The position numbers were made by a program, and so were the translations under genes. Source: Bacteroidales bacterium (GTDB lineage Bacteria; Bacteroidota; Bacteroidia; Bacteroidales; UBA932). Taken from it: a DNA stretch of 40,527 nucleotides. How positions within the stretch are numbered: position 1 is the stretch's first letter; every line of letters begins with the position of its first letter. Where the stretch lies: the NCBI GenBank assembly GCA_017553545.1, contig JAFZKT010000078.1, positions 1-40,527 on the forward strand, given 5' to 3'. Below the pieces are notes generated by a model. That model searched no databases. It was not told the origin of the DNA and was given only the letters and a program-made list of their open reading frames with translations. Shown here one piece after another: positions 1 through 8,760 of the stretch.

Positions 1-369
1 AAGGAAATCGCCTTCATCATCGCCGGCCGCAACGCCTTCAAGGAGGCCTTCCGCAACGCCGGTCCCAAGATCCTGGAACCCATCTACAACGTGGACATCA
101 TCACCCCCAACGAGTATGTGGGCCCCTGCATGAGTGACCTCAACACCCGCCGCGGTATGATCATGAACCAGGATATGGACAAGGGCTTCACCGTGCTGCA
201 CGCCCGTGTGCCGCTGGCAGAGCTCTACCGCTACTCCACCATCCTGAGCTCCCTCACCGGTGGTTCCGCCACCTTCCAGATGAAGTTCGCGGAATACGTC
301 CAGGTGCCGGCCGAAGTCCAGACCAAGCTGCTGGCCGAATACGCCGCCCAGGAGCAGGAAGAGGACTAA
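1..369 (+). CDS. EF-G-family translation factor, C-terminal part (5' end outside window)
   Basis: The window opens inside an open frame that ends at the TAA at 367-369. The 122 visible residues correspond to the end of domain IV and domain V of an EF-G-like translational GTPase: AGRNAFKEAFRNAGPKILEP, then NEYVGPCMSDLNTRRGMI, and a closing STILSSLTGGSATFQMKF segment. In canonical EF-G the last motif usually reads like RSxTQGRGxFxMxF, so the SSLTGGSATF version points to the divergent EF-G paralogue of about 718 residues that Bacteroides species carry besides normal FusA (family resemblance recalled, not searched). The GTPase domain is not visible, so whether it still hydrolyses GTP cannot be judged. 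An acidic tail (QEQEED) ends the protein. A terminator hairpin follows directly. Confidence 0.85.
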   Translation, partial: KEIAFIIAGRNAFKEAFRNAGPKILEPIYNVDIITPNEYVGPCMSDLNTRRGMIMNQDMDKGFTVLHARVPLAELYRYSTILSSLTGGSATFQMKFAEYVQVPAEVQTKLLAEYAAQEQEED

Positions 370-407
370 GCGTTGCACACAAGTCGCTGATAATCAGCGA
401 ATAATAA

Positions 408-446
408 AAAATCGGTTATGCAATCCGCATAACCGATTTTCTTTTA
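408..446. terminator. Intrinsic (bidirectional) terminator between EF-G paralogue and nagB
   Basis: A perfect 14-bp stem, AAAATCGGTTATGC (408-421) with GCATAACCGATTTT (427-440), encloses a 5-base loop and is followed by a T-rich stretch. Because the stem is flanked by A-runs on the left and T-runs on the right it can work for both converging transcripts, the EF-G-like gene from the left and the nagB operon from the right. Confidence 0.85.
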
Positions 447-480
447 CTTATTGATTTACAGCTTTTTAGCTGCTGCAACC

Positions 481-1275
481 TTACAGTTTCTCCGCAGCCT
501 CCACCGCCTTGAAGTAGCGGTAGCTGGAGACCTTCACCTCGCTGATGGAATTTTCGTCGCAGACGATGGTACCGGCGGGGTGGTTCTGCAGGCCGCTCAG
601 GGTGCAGTAGTGGCTCATGGGGCCTTCGATGGCGTCCTTCAGGGCGCGGGCTTTCTTGGAGCCGAAGGCCAGGATGACCACTTCCTTGGAGCTGAGCACG
701 GTGGCTACCCCAACGGTGAGGGCCTGGGCCGGAACGGCCGACGGATCCCCGCCGAAGAAGCGGGCGTTCACCTCACGCGTGTCCTGGGTGAGGGTGACCA
801 CGCGGGTGCGGGAAGACAGCGACGAGAAGGGCTCGTTGAAGGCGATGTGACCGTCTTCGCCCACGCCGCCCAGGAACAGGTCGAAGCCGCCTGCATCCAC
901 GATGGCTTTCTCATAGGCGGCGCATTCGGCCACCACGTCCGGGGCGTTGCCGTTGAGGATGTGGATGTTCTCCGGTTTTTCGTCAATCTGGTCGAACAGG
1001 TACTTGTGCATGAAGCTGTGGTAGCTCTCCGGGTGGTTTTCCGGCAGGCCCACATATTCGTCCATATTGAAGGAAATCACGTTCTTGAAGGAGAGTTCCC
1101 CGGCCTTCACCATGCGGATGAGCTCCGCATAGGTCTCGATGGGGGTGGAGCCGGTGCAAAGGCCGATGACAAAAGGTTTGTCCGTAACGGCGGCCTTTTC
1201 CTTAATGCGCCGGGCGATATAATGGGCGGCCCACAGGGAGCCTTCCGCAGCATTGTCGCGAATGATGATTTTCAT
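481..1275 (-). CDS. nagB: Glucosamine-6-phosphate deaminase NagB
   Basis: This 264-residue cytosolic enzyme converts glucosamine 6-phosphate to fructose 6-phosphate and ammonia, the step that channels amino sugars into glycolysis. The length matches E. coli NagB (266), and the catalytic residues fall at the same numbers: Asp72 in NMDEYVGLP, Asp141 and His143 in GVGEDGHIAFNEP, and Glu148. The phosphate-binding loop CTGSTP is present at 40-45. It is the last gene of a three-gene minus-strand operon, beginning 3 bases after the stop of the NagB-like/PIG-L fusion. Its complete active site contrasts with that neighbour, whose NagB-like domain has lost two catalytic residues. The pair suggests uptake and use of N-acetylated amino sugars. 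The start ATG at 1273-1275 is the only reasonable one. Confidence 0.95.
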   Translation of the reverse strand: MKIIIRDNAAEGSLWAAHYIARRIKEKAAVTDKPFVIGLCTGSTPIETYAELIRMVKAGELSFKNVISFNMDEYVGLPENHPESYHSFMHKYLFDQIDEKPENIHILNGNAPDVVAECAAYEKAIVDAGGFDLFLGGVGEDGHIAFNEPFSSLSSRTRVVTLTQDTREVNARFFGGDPSAVPAQALTVGVATVLSSKEVVILAFGSKKARALKDAIEGPMSHYCTLSGLQNHPAGTIVCDENSISEVKVSSYRYFKAVEAAEKL

Positions 1276-1278
1276 ATA

Positions 1279-3204
1279 CTAGTACAGTTTTAAGAATACT
1301 TCCATTGCCTGATATTCCGCCATGCCCAGTTGGTCGTAGAGCTTGGCGGTGTTGGAGGTGCGTTCCTCCGCCCGCTGCCAGAATTCGCGCGGATCTTCGC
1401 CCGGGAACGGGACGATGTCCTTCTGCGAGAGGTGGCGGAAGATGGCGTGACGCTTCTTCACTACTTCATCCGGAGACAGCGGAACGGCCATATCCACGCG
1501 GCCCAGCTCCCACTCCATCCAGGCGCCGCGGTACAGCCACACGTGCGTCTTGGCGGTCCAGGCCACCTTTTCTTCCTTCAGCTGCTCCAGGGCTTCCAGG
1601 GCGGCTTCCGTGCACACGCGGTGAGTGCCGTGCGGGTCCGCCAGGTCACCGGCCATGAAGATCATATCCGGCTTCAGCTCATTCATCAGTTTCTTGATGA
1701 TGTCTACATCGGCCTGGGTGCGCGGATTCTTCTTGATGCCGCCGCTCTCATAGAACGGGAGGTTCAGGAAGTGCACGTTGGTATTGTCGTTCAGGCCGAA
1801 GGAACGCACGGCGCCGCGGGCTTCGCTGCGGCGGATGGCGCCCTTCATTTCCAGCAGGGCGCGGGGTTCCGGCTGACCGGGAACCTTGCTCTCCACGATC
1901 TTCTTCACTTCCTCGAATTTATCCGCAAAGCCCAGCTGGAAGGCGCAGTCCATGTGCTGGAGCACTACGTCGTCGTGCACGGCCACGTTGCCGGAGGTCT
2001 CATAGGCCACGTGGACGTCGTGTCCCTGGGTGGCCAGGCGGATGAAGGTGCCGCCCATCGAGATTACGTCGTCGTCCGGGTGCGGGGAGAAGATGAGCAC
2101 GGTCTTCGGGAAGGGTTTGGCCGCGACGGGGCGCGTGCTGTCGTCGGCGTTGGGCTTGCCGCCCGGCCAGCCGGTGATGGTATGCTGGAGGTCGTTGAAG
2201 ACTTCGATGTTGATCTTGTCGAACTTGCCGACCTTCTCCAGAAGCTCGCCCAGACCGTTGTTCAGATAGTCCTTTTCCGTGAGTTTAAGGATGGGTTTGC
2301 CGGTCACCTGGCACAGCCACACCACGGCCTTGCGGACGAACTTGCGCGTCCAGTCGCAGGGGCCGACAAGCCAGGGAGCTTCGCTGCGGGTGAGGAGGCT
2401 TGCGGCGCCCTCGTCCACGAAGAAGGAAATATGGTCGTGCGCCTGCAGCAGGGAGGCGGGGCAGTCCTGCGTGGCGGGACCTTCGGCGATGGCCTTTACG
2501 GCCGATGCCTTATCCTCGCCCCAGGCCATCAGGATAATCTTCTTGGCGCTGAGCATGGTGCTGATGCCCAGGGTGATGGCTTTGTCCGGGGTGGCGGCTA
2601 TGTCGTGGCCGAAGTTGCCGGACTGGCGCTTGCGGGAAGCGTAGGAGAGGCGTACCACGCGGGTGCGGGTCTTCTCATTGGAGCCGGCCTCGTTGAAGCC
2701 AACCTGTCCCTGTTCGCCGATGCCGATGACCAGCAGGTCCAGCCCGCGGGCCAGGGCGTCGAACTTGGCGCAGTAGTCGCCCAGGTTTTCCGGAGCCACC
2801 GAGCCGTCCGGGATGTGGACGTTCTCTTTCTTGATGTCCACCTTGTCCAGCAGGGCCTTGTGCAGGCGGTTGTTGCGGCTCTGGGCTTCCTCCTTGGAGC
2901 AGGGGTAGTATTCGTCGATGGAAACCACCTCCACATTGGCGAAGGACACCTTGCCGGCTTCGCAGCGCCGGGCCAGTTCATTGTACAGGGAGATGGGCGT
3001 GGAGCCCGTGGTGAGTCCCAGGCGGAACAGCCCGTCCTTCTTGGCGGCGATGGCGTCCACGATCACGTCCGCGATGGCATAGGATGCCGGACGGGATTCT
3101 TCATAGACGTGCGTCCAGATCTTTTCATAGGTGTGGAGAATTCCGGCAGGCAGGTTCTTGTCGATGAGTCCTCCTTCATAGGGAAGCGTAAAGTGTTTAC
3201 TCAT
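1279..3204 (-). CDS. NagB-like domain fused to PIG-L/LmbE-type deacetylase
   Basis: The 641-residue product has two parts. Residues ~20-290 resemble glucosamine-6-phosphate deaminase, with the sugar-phosphate loop LTTGSTPIS (64-72) and SIDEYY (Asp97, matching NagB Asp72). Residues ~365-640 form a PIG-L/LmbE-type zinc-dependent de-N-acetylase domain with SPHPDDD at 373-379 and the second metal site DPHGTHR at 523-529. In the NagB part the catalytic loop reads GIGEQGQVGFNEAGS: the Asp and His of the usual EDGH are both Gln (165 and 167), so deaminase activity is doubtful and the domain may bind sugar phosphate as a sensor or substrate holder. Long NagB-like proteins with this architecture occur in Bacteroides (known in general terms). 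It is the middle gene of an operon, 2 bases after the phosphodiesterase gene and 3 bases before nagB. A role in de-N-acetylating an amino-sugar compound feeding NagB is inferred. Confidence 0.85.
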   Translation of the reverse strand: MSKHFTLPYEGGLIDKNLPAGILHTYEKIWTHVYEESRPASYAIADVIVDAIAAKKDGLFRLGLTTGSTPISLYNELARRCEAGKVSFANVEVVSIDEYYPCSKEEAQSRNNRLHKALLDKVDIKKENVHIPDGSVAPENLGDYCAKFDALARGLDLLVIGIGEQGQVGFNEAGSNEKTRTRVVRLSYASRKRQSGNFGHDIAATPDKAITLGISTMLSAKKIILMAWGEDKASAVKAIAEGPATQDCPASLLQAHDHISFFVDEGAASLLTRSEAPWLVGPCDWTRKFVRKAVVWLCQVTGKPILKLTEKDYLNNGLGELLEKVGKFDKINIEVFNDLQHTITGWPGGKPNADDSTRPVAAKPFPKTVLIFSPHPDDDVISMGGTFIRLATQGHDVHVAYETSGNVAVHDDVVLQHMDCAFQLGFADKFEEVKKIVESKVPGQPEPRALLEMKGAIRRSEARGAVRSFGLNDNTNVHFLNLPFYESGGIKKNPRTQADVDIIKKLMNELKPDMIFMAGDLADPHGTHRVCTEAALEALEQLKEEKVAWTAKTHVWLYRGAWMEWELGRVDMAVPLSPDEVVKKRHAIFRHLSQKDIVPFPGEDPREFWQRAEERTSNTAKLYDQLGMAEYQAMEVFLKLY

Positions 3205-3206
3205 AA

Positions 3207-4424
3207 TTATTTAAGTATTTTGTCGATGCGTTTTAAGTCCCCGTCCGTCGGTTCGGGCTTCACGCCCAGCAGGCGGCACAGCAGGGGATAGATGTCCACG
3301 TTGCGGAAGGCGCTCCGCTCCCCTTCCGTAAACGGGGCTTCGTATCCTTCCTTGAAATCCGGCCCCAGCGCCCGAAAGATGACCATCATATCCAGTTCCT
3401 TGGGGCTGAATCCGTGGGCGCCGCCGGGTTTGCGGAGGGGATAGCGGTGGAACTGCCAGCCCAGGTCCGGGGCCACGATGATGTCTCCCAGCCGGTCCGA
3501 CGTTCCGTAATTGAGTTCCGCCGGCACCTCTCCATGTTTCCACACGCTGATGTGCTCCACCTTGGAAAGCCGGTTGTACAGGCTGTCCACATAGCCCTCC
3601 TTGACGAAGATGCTGGTGGGGGTGCTGCCCACGGTGCGGATAATCCACTGGTCCGGGACATGGTCCGTCATACAGACGAAGCGCTCCGGGGAAACGTCTT
3701 CCATCCCGTGGTCCGACAGCACGATGAAATTGATTCTATCGGCATAAGGCAGGGCCATCAGGCGAAGGTACAGCCCATGGACGATGGCGTCCATCTTTTC
3801 CGCGGCCTCCTTGGTTTCGGCCGATATGGGGCCGTAGCCGTGCCCGGTATGGTCTGGTTCGTCGAAATAACCCATTACCAGCCGCGGCCGCTTTTTCTCC
3901 GGCAGGCTCATCAGGCGGACAATTTCATCCACCCGTTCCTCGAAGTTCCAGTGGGGTTGCCGGTCCCAGGGCCGATAATAGGTTGGATAGGTGCCCTTGA
4001 TGGCGATGTCCGACCCCACCCAGTACACGTTGCCGGTTTTTACGCCCTGCTTCTGGGCCGTCACCCAGATGGGTTCGCCCAGGTAATAATAAGGGTCATA
4101 GCGGCAGGAGATATCCCCCATGCTGTAGGTGTACTGCTTGCCCGGATCCCAGAACTTGTTGTTCACGATGCCGTGATGGTCCGGTACCAGGCCGGTTGCC
4201 AGCGTATAGTGGTTGGGGAAGGTGGAGGCGGGATAGGAAGGCTCCATCCGGGCCGATACCCCCACGCGGGCGAGGGAATCCAGAAAGGGTGTTTCGTAGT
4301 ATTCGGGGTAATCCCAGCGGAAGCCGTCCAGCGACAAAACGACGGTATAGTTTTGTCCCCTTGCCTGGCGGGATGCGGCGAGCAGAATCGCCAGCAGCAG
4401 GATAATTCGTAAGGACTTCCGCAT
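3207..4424 (-). CDS. Secreted type I phosphodiesterase / nucleotide pyrophosphatase (ENPP-like, alkaline phosphatase superfamily)
   Basis: The protein (405 residues from the start chosen here) begins with the signal peptide MRKSLRIILLLAILLAASRQ and continues with the ENPP core. Visible sites are LSLDGFRWD (first metal Asp), the nucleophile Thr in PASTFPNHYTLATG, YFDEPDHTGHGYGP (Asp and His), LSDHGME (Asp and His) and a late GGAHGFSP His. All metal-binding positions expected of the family appear present, so it should hydrolyse phosphodiester or pyrophosphate bonds in the periplasm or outside the cell; the substrate is unknown. An in-frame ATG upstream at 4442 would lie on top of the promoter box at 4444-4451, so 4424 is preferred. 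It is the first gene of the operon with the NagB-like/PIG-L fusion and nagB, which suggests it releases phosphorylated amino-sugar material. Confidence 0.88.
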   Translation of the reverse strand: MRKSLRIILLLAILLAASRQARGQNYTVVLSLDGFRWDYPEYYETPFLDSLARVGVSARMEPSYPASTFPNHYTLATGLVPDHHGIVNNKFWDPGKQYTYSMGDISCRYDPYYYLGEPIWVTAQKQGVKTGNVYWVGSDIAIKGTYPTYYRPWDRQPHWNFEERVDEIVRLMSLPEKKRPRLVMGYFDEPDHTGHGYGPISAETKEAAEKMDAIVHGLYLRLMALPYADRINFIVLSDHGMEDVSPERFVCMTDHVPDQWIIRTVGSTPTSIFVKEGYVDSLYNRLSKVEHISVWKHGEVPAELNYGTSDRLGDIIVAPDLGWQFHRYPLRKPGGAHGFSPKELDMMVIFRALGPDFKEGYEAPFTEGERSAFRNVDIYPLLCRLLGVKPEPTDGDLKRIDKILK

Positions 4425-4443
4425 AGCAGACTGTAAAATCATA

Positions 4444-4451
4444 CAAATATA
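4444..4451 (-). promoter_or_regulatory. -7 box of the nagB operon
   Basis: On the minus strand this reads TATATTTG, a perfect fit to TAnnTTTG. It leaves 19 bases before the ATG at 4424 and rules out the upstream in-frame ATG at 4442. No TTTG element at the proper distance is seen upstream. Confidence 0.6.
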
Positions 4452-4463
4452 ATAAAAAAATGG

Positions 4464-4471
4464 TACTTTTG
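4464..4471 (+). promoter_or_regulatory. -7 box of the esterase-rhamnosidase operon, 5 bases from the ATG
   Basis: TACTTTTG fits TAnnTTTG and ends only 5 bases before the ATG at 4477, so transcription would start at or next to the start codon. It sits back to back with the minus-strand box at 4444-4451, 12 bases apart. Confidence 0.55.
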
Positions 4472-4476
4472 TAAGT

Positions 4477-6189
4477 ATGAAAAGAATCCTCACCCTCCTG
4501 TTTCTTCTCGTCTGCATCCAGGCGGGAGCCCAAAAAGTTTATCTCTGGCCAGACGGCAAGATGCCGGATGCGCAGACGCACCAGATCGCCGCGATGACCG
4601 ATGTCTCCAAGGCAGAAGGCTTCCAGGCCGATGCCTGGCGCCGTCCCTACATCGAGTGGATGCCTGCACCGGCAAAAGGTTGCGGCGCCTGTATGATCCT
4701 CATCTCCGGCGGCTCCTACAAAGAAACCTGCGACGTGAATCTGGTGAAAATGTGGAACGAGGAACTCACCTCCCTGGGCGTCCAATGCGTGAACCTGGTG
4801 TACCGCACGCCCCGCCCGGTGGGACTCCCCATCTACCAGTCGGCCTGGGAAGACGGACAGCGGGCCGTGCGCCTGGTTCGGAAGGAAGCGAAAAAACGGG
4901 GCTTCGACCCTGAGAAGATCGGCGTCATCGCCATGTCGGCCGGCGGCCACCTGGGCCTGCTGCTGGGGGCGAATTCCCAGACGCCCGCCTATAAACGCAT
5001 CGATGCCGTGGACGACATTCCCTGCCATATCAATTGGGCTGTCCTGAATGCGCCCGCCTATGTGACCACGGACGGTGAAGCCGGCTCCCGGGCCGTCTAT
5101 CAGGGCTACGGACCGGACGTGAAGCTCAGCGAGGTGTTCAAGTTCGATGTAAAAACCTGCCCGATGAGCCTGCATCACGGGCAGAACGACCCTTATTCCC
5201 CCAACGGTTCCACGCTGGTGTACCGGCAGCTCCGCCGGATGGGCATTCCGGCCGAGGTTCACCTTTATCCCGGCAAGCGGCACGGGGCCTTCGGCTTCGA
5301 GCGGGCCGTGGAGTTTATGACGCAGATGGGCTATCTGGGTCCCGTGGCTCCGGAAGAGAAACTGATGGACCGCTTCGCCTCCAATGATGCCAGGGAAAAG
5401 CTTGTTCGTGAAAATGTATGGCCGGACGGAAAGACGCCGGATTTCCGGGAGAACCAGTGCGTGCCCTACATCGAGTGGCATTTTCCCAAGGAGCTGAAGA
5501 CCACCGCCATCCAGATTGTCTATAGCGGCGGCGGATACCGGGAGAATAACCCTGACAGTTTCGAGGCCGCTCCCGTGAGGCGTTATCTGAACGAAAAAGG
5601 AATGACCGTGGTCACGCTGAAGTACCGCACGCCGCGCCCGGAGGGGCTTTCCAAGCACCTCACTGCCTGGCAGGACCTGCAGCGGACCGTCCGCATCGTC
5701 CGCTCCAAGGCGGCCTCCTACGGCCTGGATCCGGACCGCATCGGCATTATGGGCGGATCGGCCGGCGGTCACCTGACCCTGCTGGGAACCACTTCTTCGC
5801 GGCACAGCGTTTATGTGGGCGTGGACGATCTTGACAAAGTCTCCTGCAAGGTGCAGTGGGGCATCGGCCTTTATCCCGCCTACATCCTCTCCGACGGCCT
5901 GGATTGGCATAATACCAGCGGCGGCAACGACGAAGGTCTTGCCTTTGCGCCTGAATTCAGCTTCGACAAAGATACCGCTCCGCTACTGCTCATCCACGGT
6001 GACGCGGATCCCTGGGCGGCCGGAAACTCCGTGGCCATCTGGGAAAAGATGCGCGCGATGGGCGTGGACTGCGAGGTGCACACCCTGGCCACCCGGAAAC
6101 ACTGCTTCCAGAAGACGGCGTCGCCCGGAACCGGCTCCTACACCTTCATGGACCGCATCGCCGAATTCCTGCAGGGAAAAGCCTTCTAA
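4477..6189 (+). CDS. Secreted protein of two tandem alpha/beta-hydrolase (BD-FAE/acetylesterase-like) domains
   Basis: The 570-residue product has a signal peptide (to about AGAQ at residue 19) and two homologous alpha/beta-hydrolase domains, about 20-300 and 310-570. Each has its own apparent Ser-Asp-His set: MSAGGH, HGQNDPYSP and KRHGAFGF in the first, and GGSAGGH, IHGDADPW and RKHCFQ in the second. Both also share the phrases VWPDGK/LWPDGK, YIEW, YRTPRP and a W(E/Q)D(G/L)QR helix, which shows internal duplication. Domains of this type (BD-FAE or acetyl-xylan-esterase-like) remove acetyl or feruloyl groups from plant polysaccharides. Linkage to the GH78 rhamnosidase 6 bases downstream supports a role in pectin or rhamnose-containing glycan breakdown, which is inference. 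The first domain has Ala instead of Gly at the first position of the GxSxG elbow but is otherwise intact. Confidence 0.82.
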   Translation: MKRILTLLFLLVCIQAGAQKVYLWPDGKMPDAQTHQIAAMTDVSKAEGFQADAWRRPYIEWMPAPAKGCGACMILISGGSYKETCDVNLVKMWNEELTSLGVQCVNLVYRTPRPVGLPIYQSAWEDGQRAVRLVRKEAKKRGFDPEKIGVIAMSAGGHLGLLLGANSQTPAYKRIDAVDDIPCHINWAVLNAPAYVTTDGEAGSRAVYQGYGPDVKLSEVFKFDVKTCPMSLHHGQNDPYSPNGSTLVYRQLRRMGIPAEVHLYPGKRHGAFGFERAVEFMTQMGYLGPVAPEEKLMDRFASNDAREKLVRENVWPDGKTPDFRENQCVPYIEWHFPKELKTTAIQIVYSGGGYRENNPDSFEAAPVRRYLNEKGMTVVTLKYRTPRPEGLSKHLTAWQDLQRTVRIVRSKAASYGLDPDRIGIMGGSAGGHLTLLGTTSSRHSVYVGVDDLDKVSCKVQWGIGLYPAYILSDGLDWHNTSGGNDEGLAFAPEFSFDKDTAPLLLIHGDADPWAAGNSVAIWEKMRAMGVDCEVHTLATRKHCFQKTASPGTGSYTFMDRIAEFLQGKAF

Positions 6190-6195
6190 CCCAAT

Positions 6196-8760
6196 ATGAA
6201 AAAACTGATAACCTTTCTGCTGGGACTGAGCGTCCTTTGCTTCAGCGTCAACGGATCCCCTGTGTTTACGCGGGTGGAGGCTCTTCCTGCCAGGGCCTGG
6301 GAGGCCTCCGAGTGGATTTCGGCGGCCGATATGCCCGTGGTGACGGGGACGGTCCGTTCGGCGGAGAACTGCCGGGCGGCCGACGGTGCCAGCTGGTTCG
6401 TCCTCAGACAGGCCAATTCCGCCCAGGTAGTGCGTGCCCGCTGGATGACCACCGCCCTGGGCGTATATGAACTCTATGTGAATGGAAAACCCGTTGGCCG
6501 GGAGTTCCTGAAACCGGGATTCACGCACGTCGCCAAAACCCGTAACAGTTTCACCTATGACATCACGGACGCATTCCAGAAACAGAAGGGGTGGGGAAAT
6601 GTCCTTGCCGCGGAGGTTACGCCCGGCTGGTGGGCCGACAAAGTGGTCACCCCCAGCGGTCACGAAGGAATGATCGGCCGTAAACCCGCCTTCCGCAGCG
6701 TACTGGAACTGACGTACGCCGACGGAAGCACGGAATACATCGGCACGGATACCCTGCGCTGGACGGCCGGCGTGGCCGGTCCCGTGACGCACGCGGCCAT
6801 TTACGACGGCGAGGAATACGACGCCCGCCTGCGCCCAGGTTATGAATCGCCGCTTGGTACGCCGGAGATCAACCGGGAATTCTCCGGAGAAATCATTCCG
6901 GCCGCCGGCGCGGAAGTATATCTTCGCGAAGACATCAGTTTGAAACCCGTCCTTGCCTATGTTTGGGAAAAAGTGGAGGGGCAGGATAGCCTGGCTTACG
7001 GAAAAGTGGTTGTCAAGCGAAGGTATCCGAAGGGGCGTGACATCAAGTTGAATGCGGGTGAAACCCTCATCGTGGACTTCGGCCAGAACGCCTCCGCTGT
7101 TCCCTTCTTCGTATTCAAGGCCCAGGAGGGCGTTACCCTTACCTGCCTCCCTGCAGAACTGCTGAACGACGGGAATGGCGCGAAAAGCCGCGGGATGGAC
7201 GGCCCCGAGGGCAGCGTCCACCGCACCAATCTCCGCACGCCGGATGAGGGGATGCGCCTGGTTTACACTTTCGGCCCCGGCGGGAAATGGGCCACCTATC
7301 ATCCGCATTTCACTTTCTTCGGTTACCGTTTCATCTCCGTTACGGCCACGGGACCGGTGCGCATCCGCAGCGTGGAATCCATCCCTGTCACATCCATAAC
7401 AAAGCCCATGGAAACAGGGAAGATGGAGACGGGCTTCAAGCCCATTAATCAGTTAATTTCCAATACGGTCTGGGGTCAGCTGTCCAACTATCTTTCCGTC
7501 CCCACGGATTGTCCGCAGCGAAACGAGAGGGCCGGCTGGACGGCGGATACGCAGGTGTTCACCCAGACGGGCGCCTTCTTCGCCAACACGGACGCTTTCT
7601 TCCGCAAATGGATGCGGGACATGCGGGATACGCAAGGCCCGAATGGGGCATTCATGGCTGTGGCGCCACCTGCCGGCTTTGGCAGCAATCCCATGCGTTT
7701 CGGCTGGTCGGATGCCGGAATCATCGTCCCCTGGACTGTGTGGAAGCAGTTTGCCGACAAGGAGATCGTTGAAGAGAACTGGGAAGCGATGGTGCGCTAT
7801 ATGAACCACGTGGCCGAAACCCGCTACGACCATCGTTTCATCGGTCCCGAAACCGGGAACCAGCAGTATGCGGACTGGCTCAGTTATGAGCCCCTGGAAA
7901 CCAGCGGCCGCGCAGCCTTTATCCCCGGCTCCAAGCCCCGCACTCCGCTGCCGGAGGCCGAAGAATACTGGAGCTACCTGGGCGCCTGCTACTGGGCCCT
8001 GGACGCCGGGATGATGCGGGATATGGCCGCCGCCATCGGCCGGGAAACCGCCCCTTGGGAGTCCATGGCCGCTGAGGCGAAATCTTATCTGAAAGAGCGT
8101 TTCCTCACCCCGGAAGGACTGTTCAAGGTAGATGTCCTGAACACGATGCAGACCCCTGCGCTCTTCGCCCTGAAGACTGGTCTGGTGGAAGGAGAAGCCC
8201 GTCAGGCCATGCTGAAACGCCTGCGGGAGAACTTCGCCGCCCACGGGAATTGCCTGCAGACGGGCTTCCTGGGCACATCCATCCTCCTCCAGACGCTCAC
8301 CGAAAACGGGATGGCCGATGTCGCCTGGGAGCTGGTCTTCCAGCGGAAGTGCCCCAGCTGGCTCTACTCCGTGGATAACGGCGCCACCACCATCTGGGAG
8401 CGCTGGAACAGCTATACGCTGGAGGAAGGAATGGGGCCCAAGGGGATGAACAGCTTCAACCACTATGCCTATGGCTGCGTGTGCCAGTGGCTCTGGGAAA
8501 CCGCCGCCGGCATAGCCAGCGACGCTTCCGCTCCGGGATTCAAGCATATCCTGATGCGTCCTGTCCCGGACAAAAGGCTGGGTTCCATGGAGGCAACCTA
8601 TAACAGCGTGGCGGGCCTCATTAAAAGCGAATGGCACTATGAAGGAGATACCTGGGTATGGACTTTCACCATGCCGGAAGGTTCAACGGCCAGTGTCACC
8701 CTGCCCGGTTCATGTGAGACGAAAAGCTATTCCGCCGGCACCTTCGAAATCCGCCTGTAG
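6196..8760 (+). CDS. Alpha-L-rhamnosidase, glycoside hydrolase family 78
   Basis: This 854-residue exported enzyme (signal peptide about 1-20) has the GH78 plan: an N-terminal beta-sandwich region with ELYVNGKPVG and LAAEVTPGWWADK, a further sandwich containing IVDFGQNASA near residue 300, then the alpha/alpha-barrel catalytic domain. The barrel carries the family signature PTDCPQRNERAGWTADTQ near residue 440, with the conserved Glu expected to be the general acid, and TTIWERWNSY near 735, where the family has its second catalytic Glu. A C-terminal beta domain follows. It should release terminal L-rhamnose from pectin, flavonoid or bacterial glycans. It follows the double esterase gene by 6 bases, so the two are one transcription unit. 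Its last 34 bases overlap the 3' end of the convergent gene at 8727-9419. Confidence 0.92.
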   Translation: MKKLITFLLGLSVLCFSVNGSPVFTRVEALPARAWEASEWISAADMPVVTGTVRSAENCRAADGASWFVLRQANSAQVVRARWMTTALGVYELYVNGKPVGREFLKPGFTHVAKTRNSFTYDITDAFQKQKGWGNVLAAEVTPGWWADKVVTPSGHEGMIGRKPAFRSVLELTYADGSTEYIGTDTLRWTAGVAGPVTHAAIYDGEEYDARLRPGYESPLGTPEINREFSGEIIPAAGAEVYLREDISLKPVLAYVWEKVEGQDSLAYGKVVVKRRYPKGRDIKLNAGETLIVDFGQNASAVPFFVFKAQEGVTLTCLPAELLNDGNGAKSRGMDGPEGSVHRTNLRTPDEGMRLVYTFGPGGKWATYHPHFTFFGYRFISVTATGPVRIRSVESIPVTSITKPMETGKMETGFKPINQLISNTVWGQLSNYLSVPTDCPQRNERAGWTADTQVFTQTGAFFANTDAFFRKWMRDMRDTQGPNGAFMAVAPPAGFGSNPMRFGWSDAGIIVPWTVWKQFADKEIVEENWEAMVRYMNHVAETRYDHRFIGPETGNQQYADWLSYEPLETSGRAAFIPGSKPRTPLPEAEEYWSYLGACYWALDAGMMRDMAAAIGRETAPWESMAAEAKSYLKERFLTPEGLFKVDVLNTMQTPALFALKTGLVEGEARQAMLKRLRENFAAHGNCLQTGFLGTSILLQTLTENGMADVAWELVFQRKCPSWLYSVDNGATTIWERWNSYTLEEGMGPKGMNSFNHYAYGCVCQWLWETAAGIASDASAPGFKHILMRPVPDKRLGSMEATYNSVAGLIKSEWHYEGDTWVWTFTMPEGSTASVTLPGSCETKSYSAGTFEIRL

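Noticed and set aside
1330-3291. Long plus-strand open frame (653 codons) opposite the NagB-like/PIG-L gene
   Set aside because: It is the antisense of a well-conserved GC-rich gene; its translation is Gly/Val/His-rich with no recognisable domain.
4096-5910. Minus-strand open frame of 604 codons crossing the promoter region at 4425-4476
   Set aside because: It runs through the divergent promoters and antisense to two real genes; no domain is visible.
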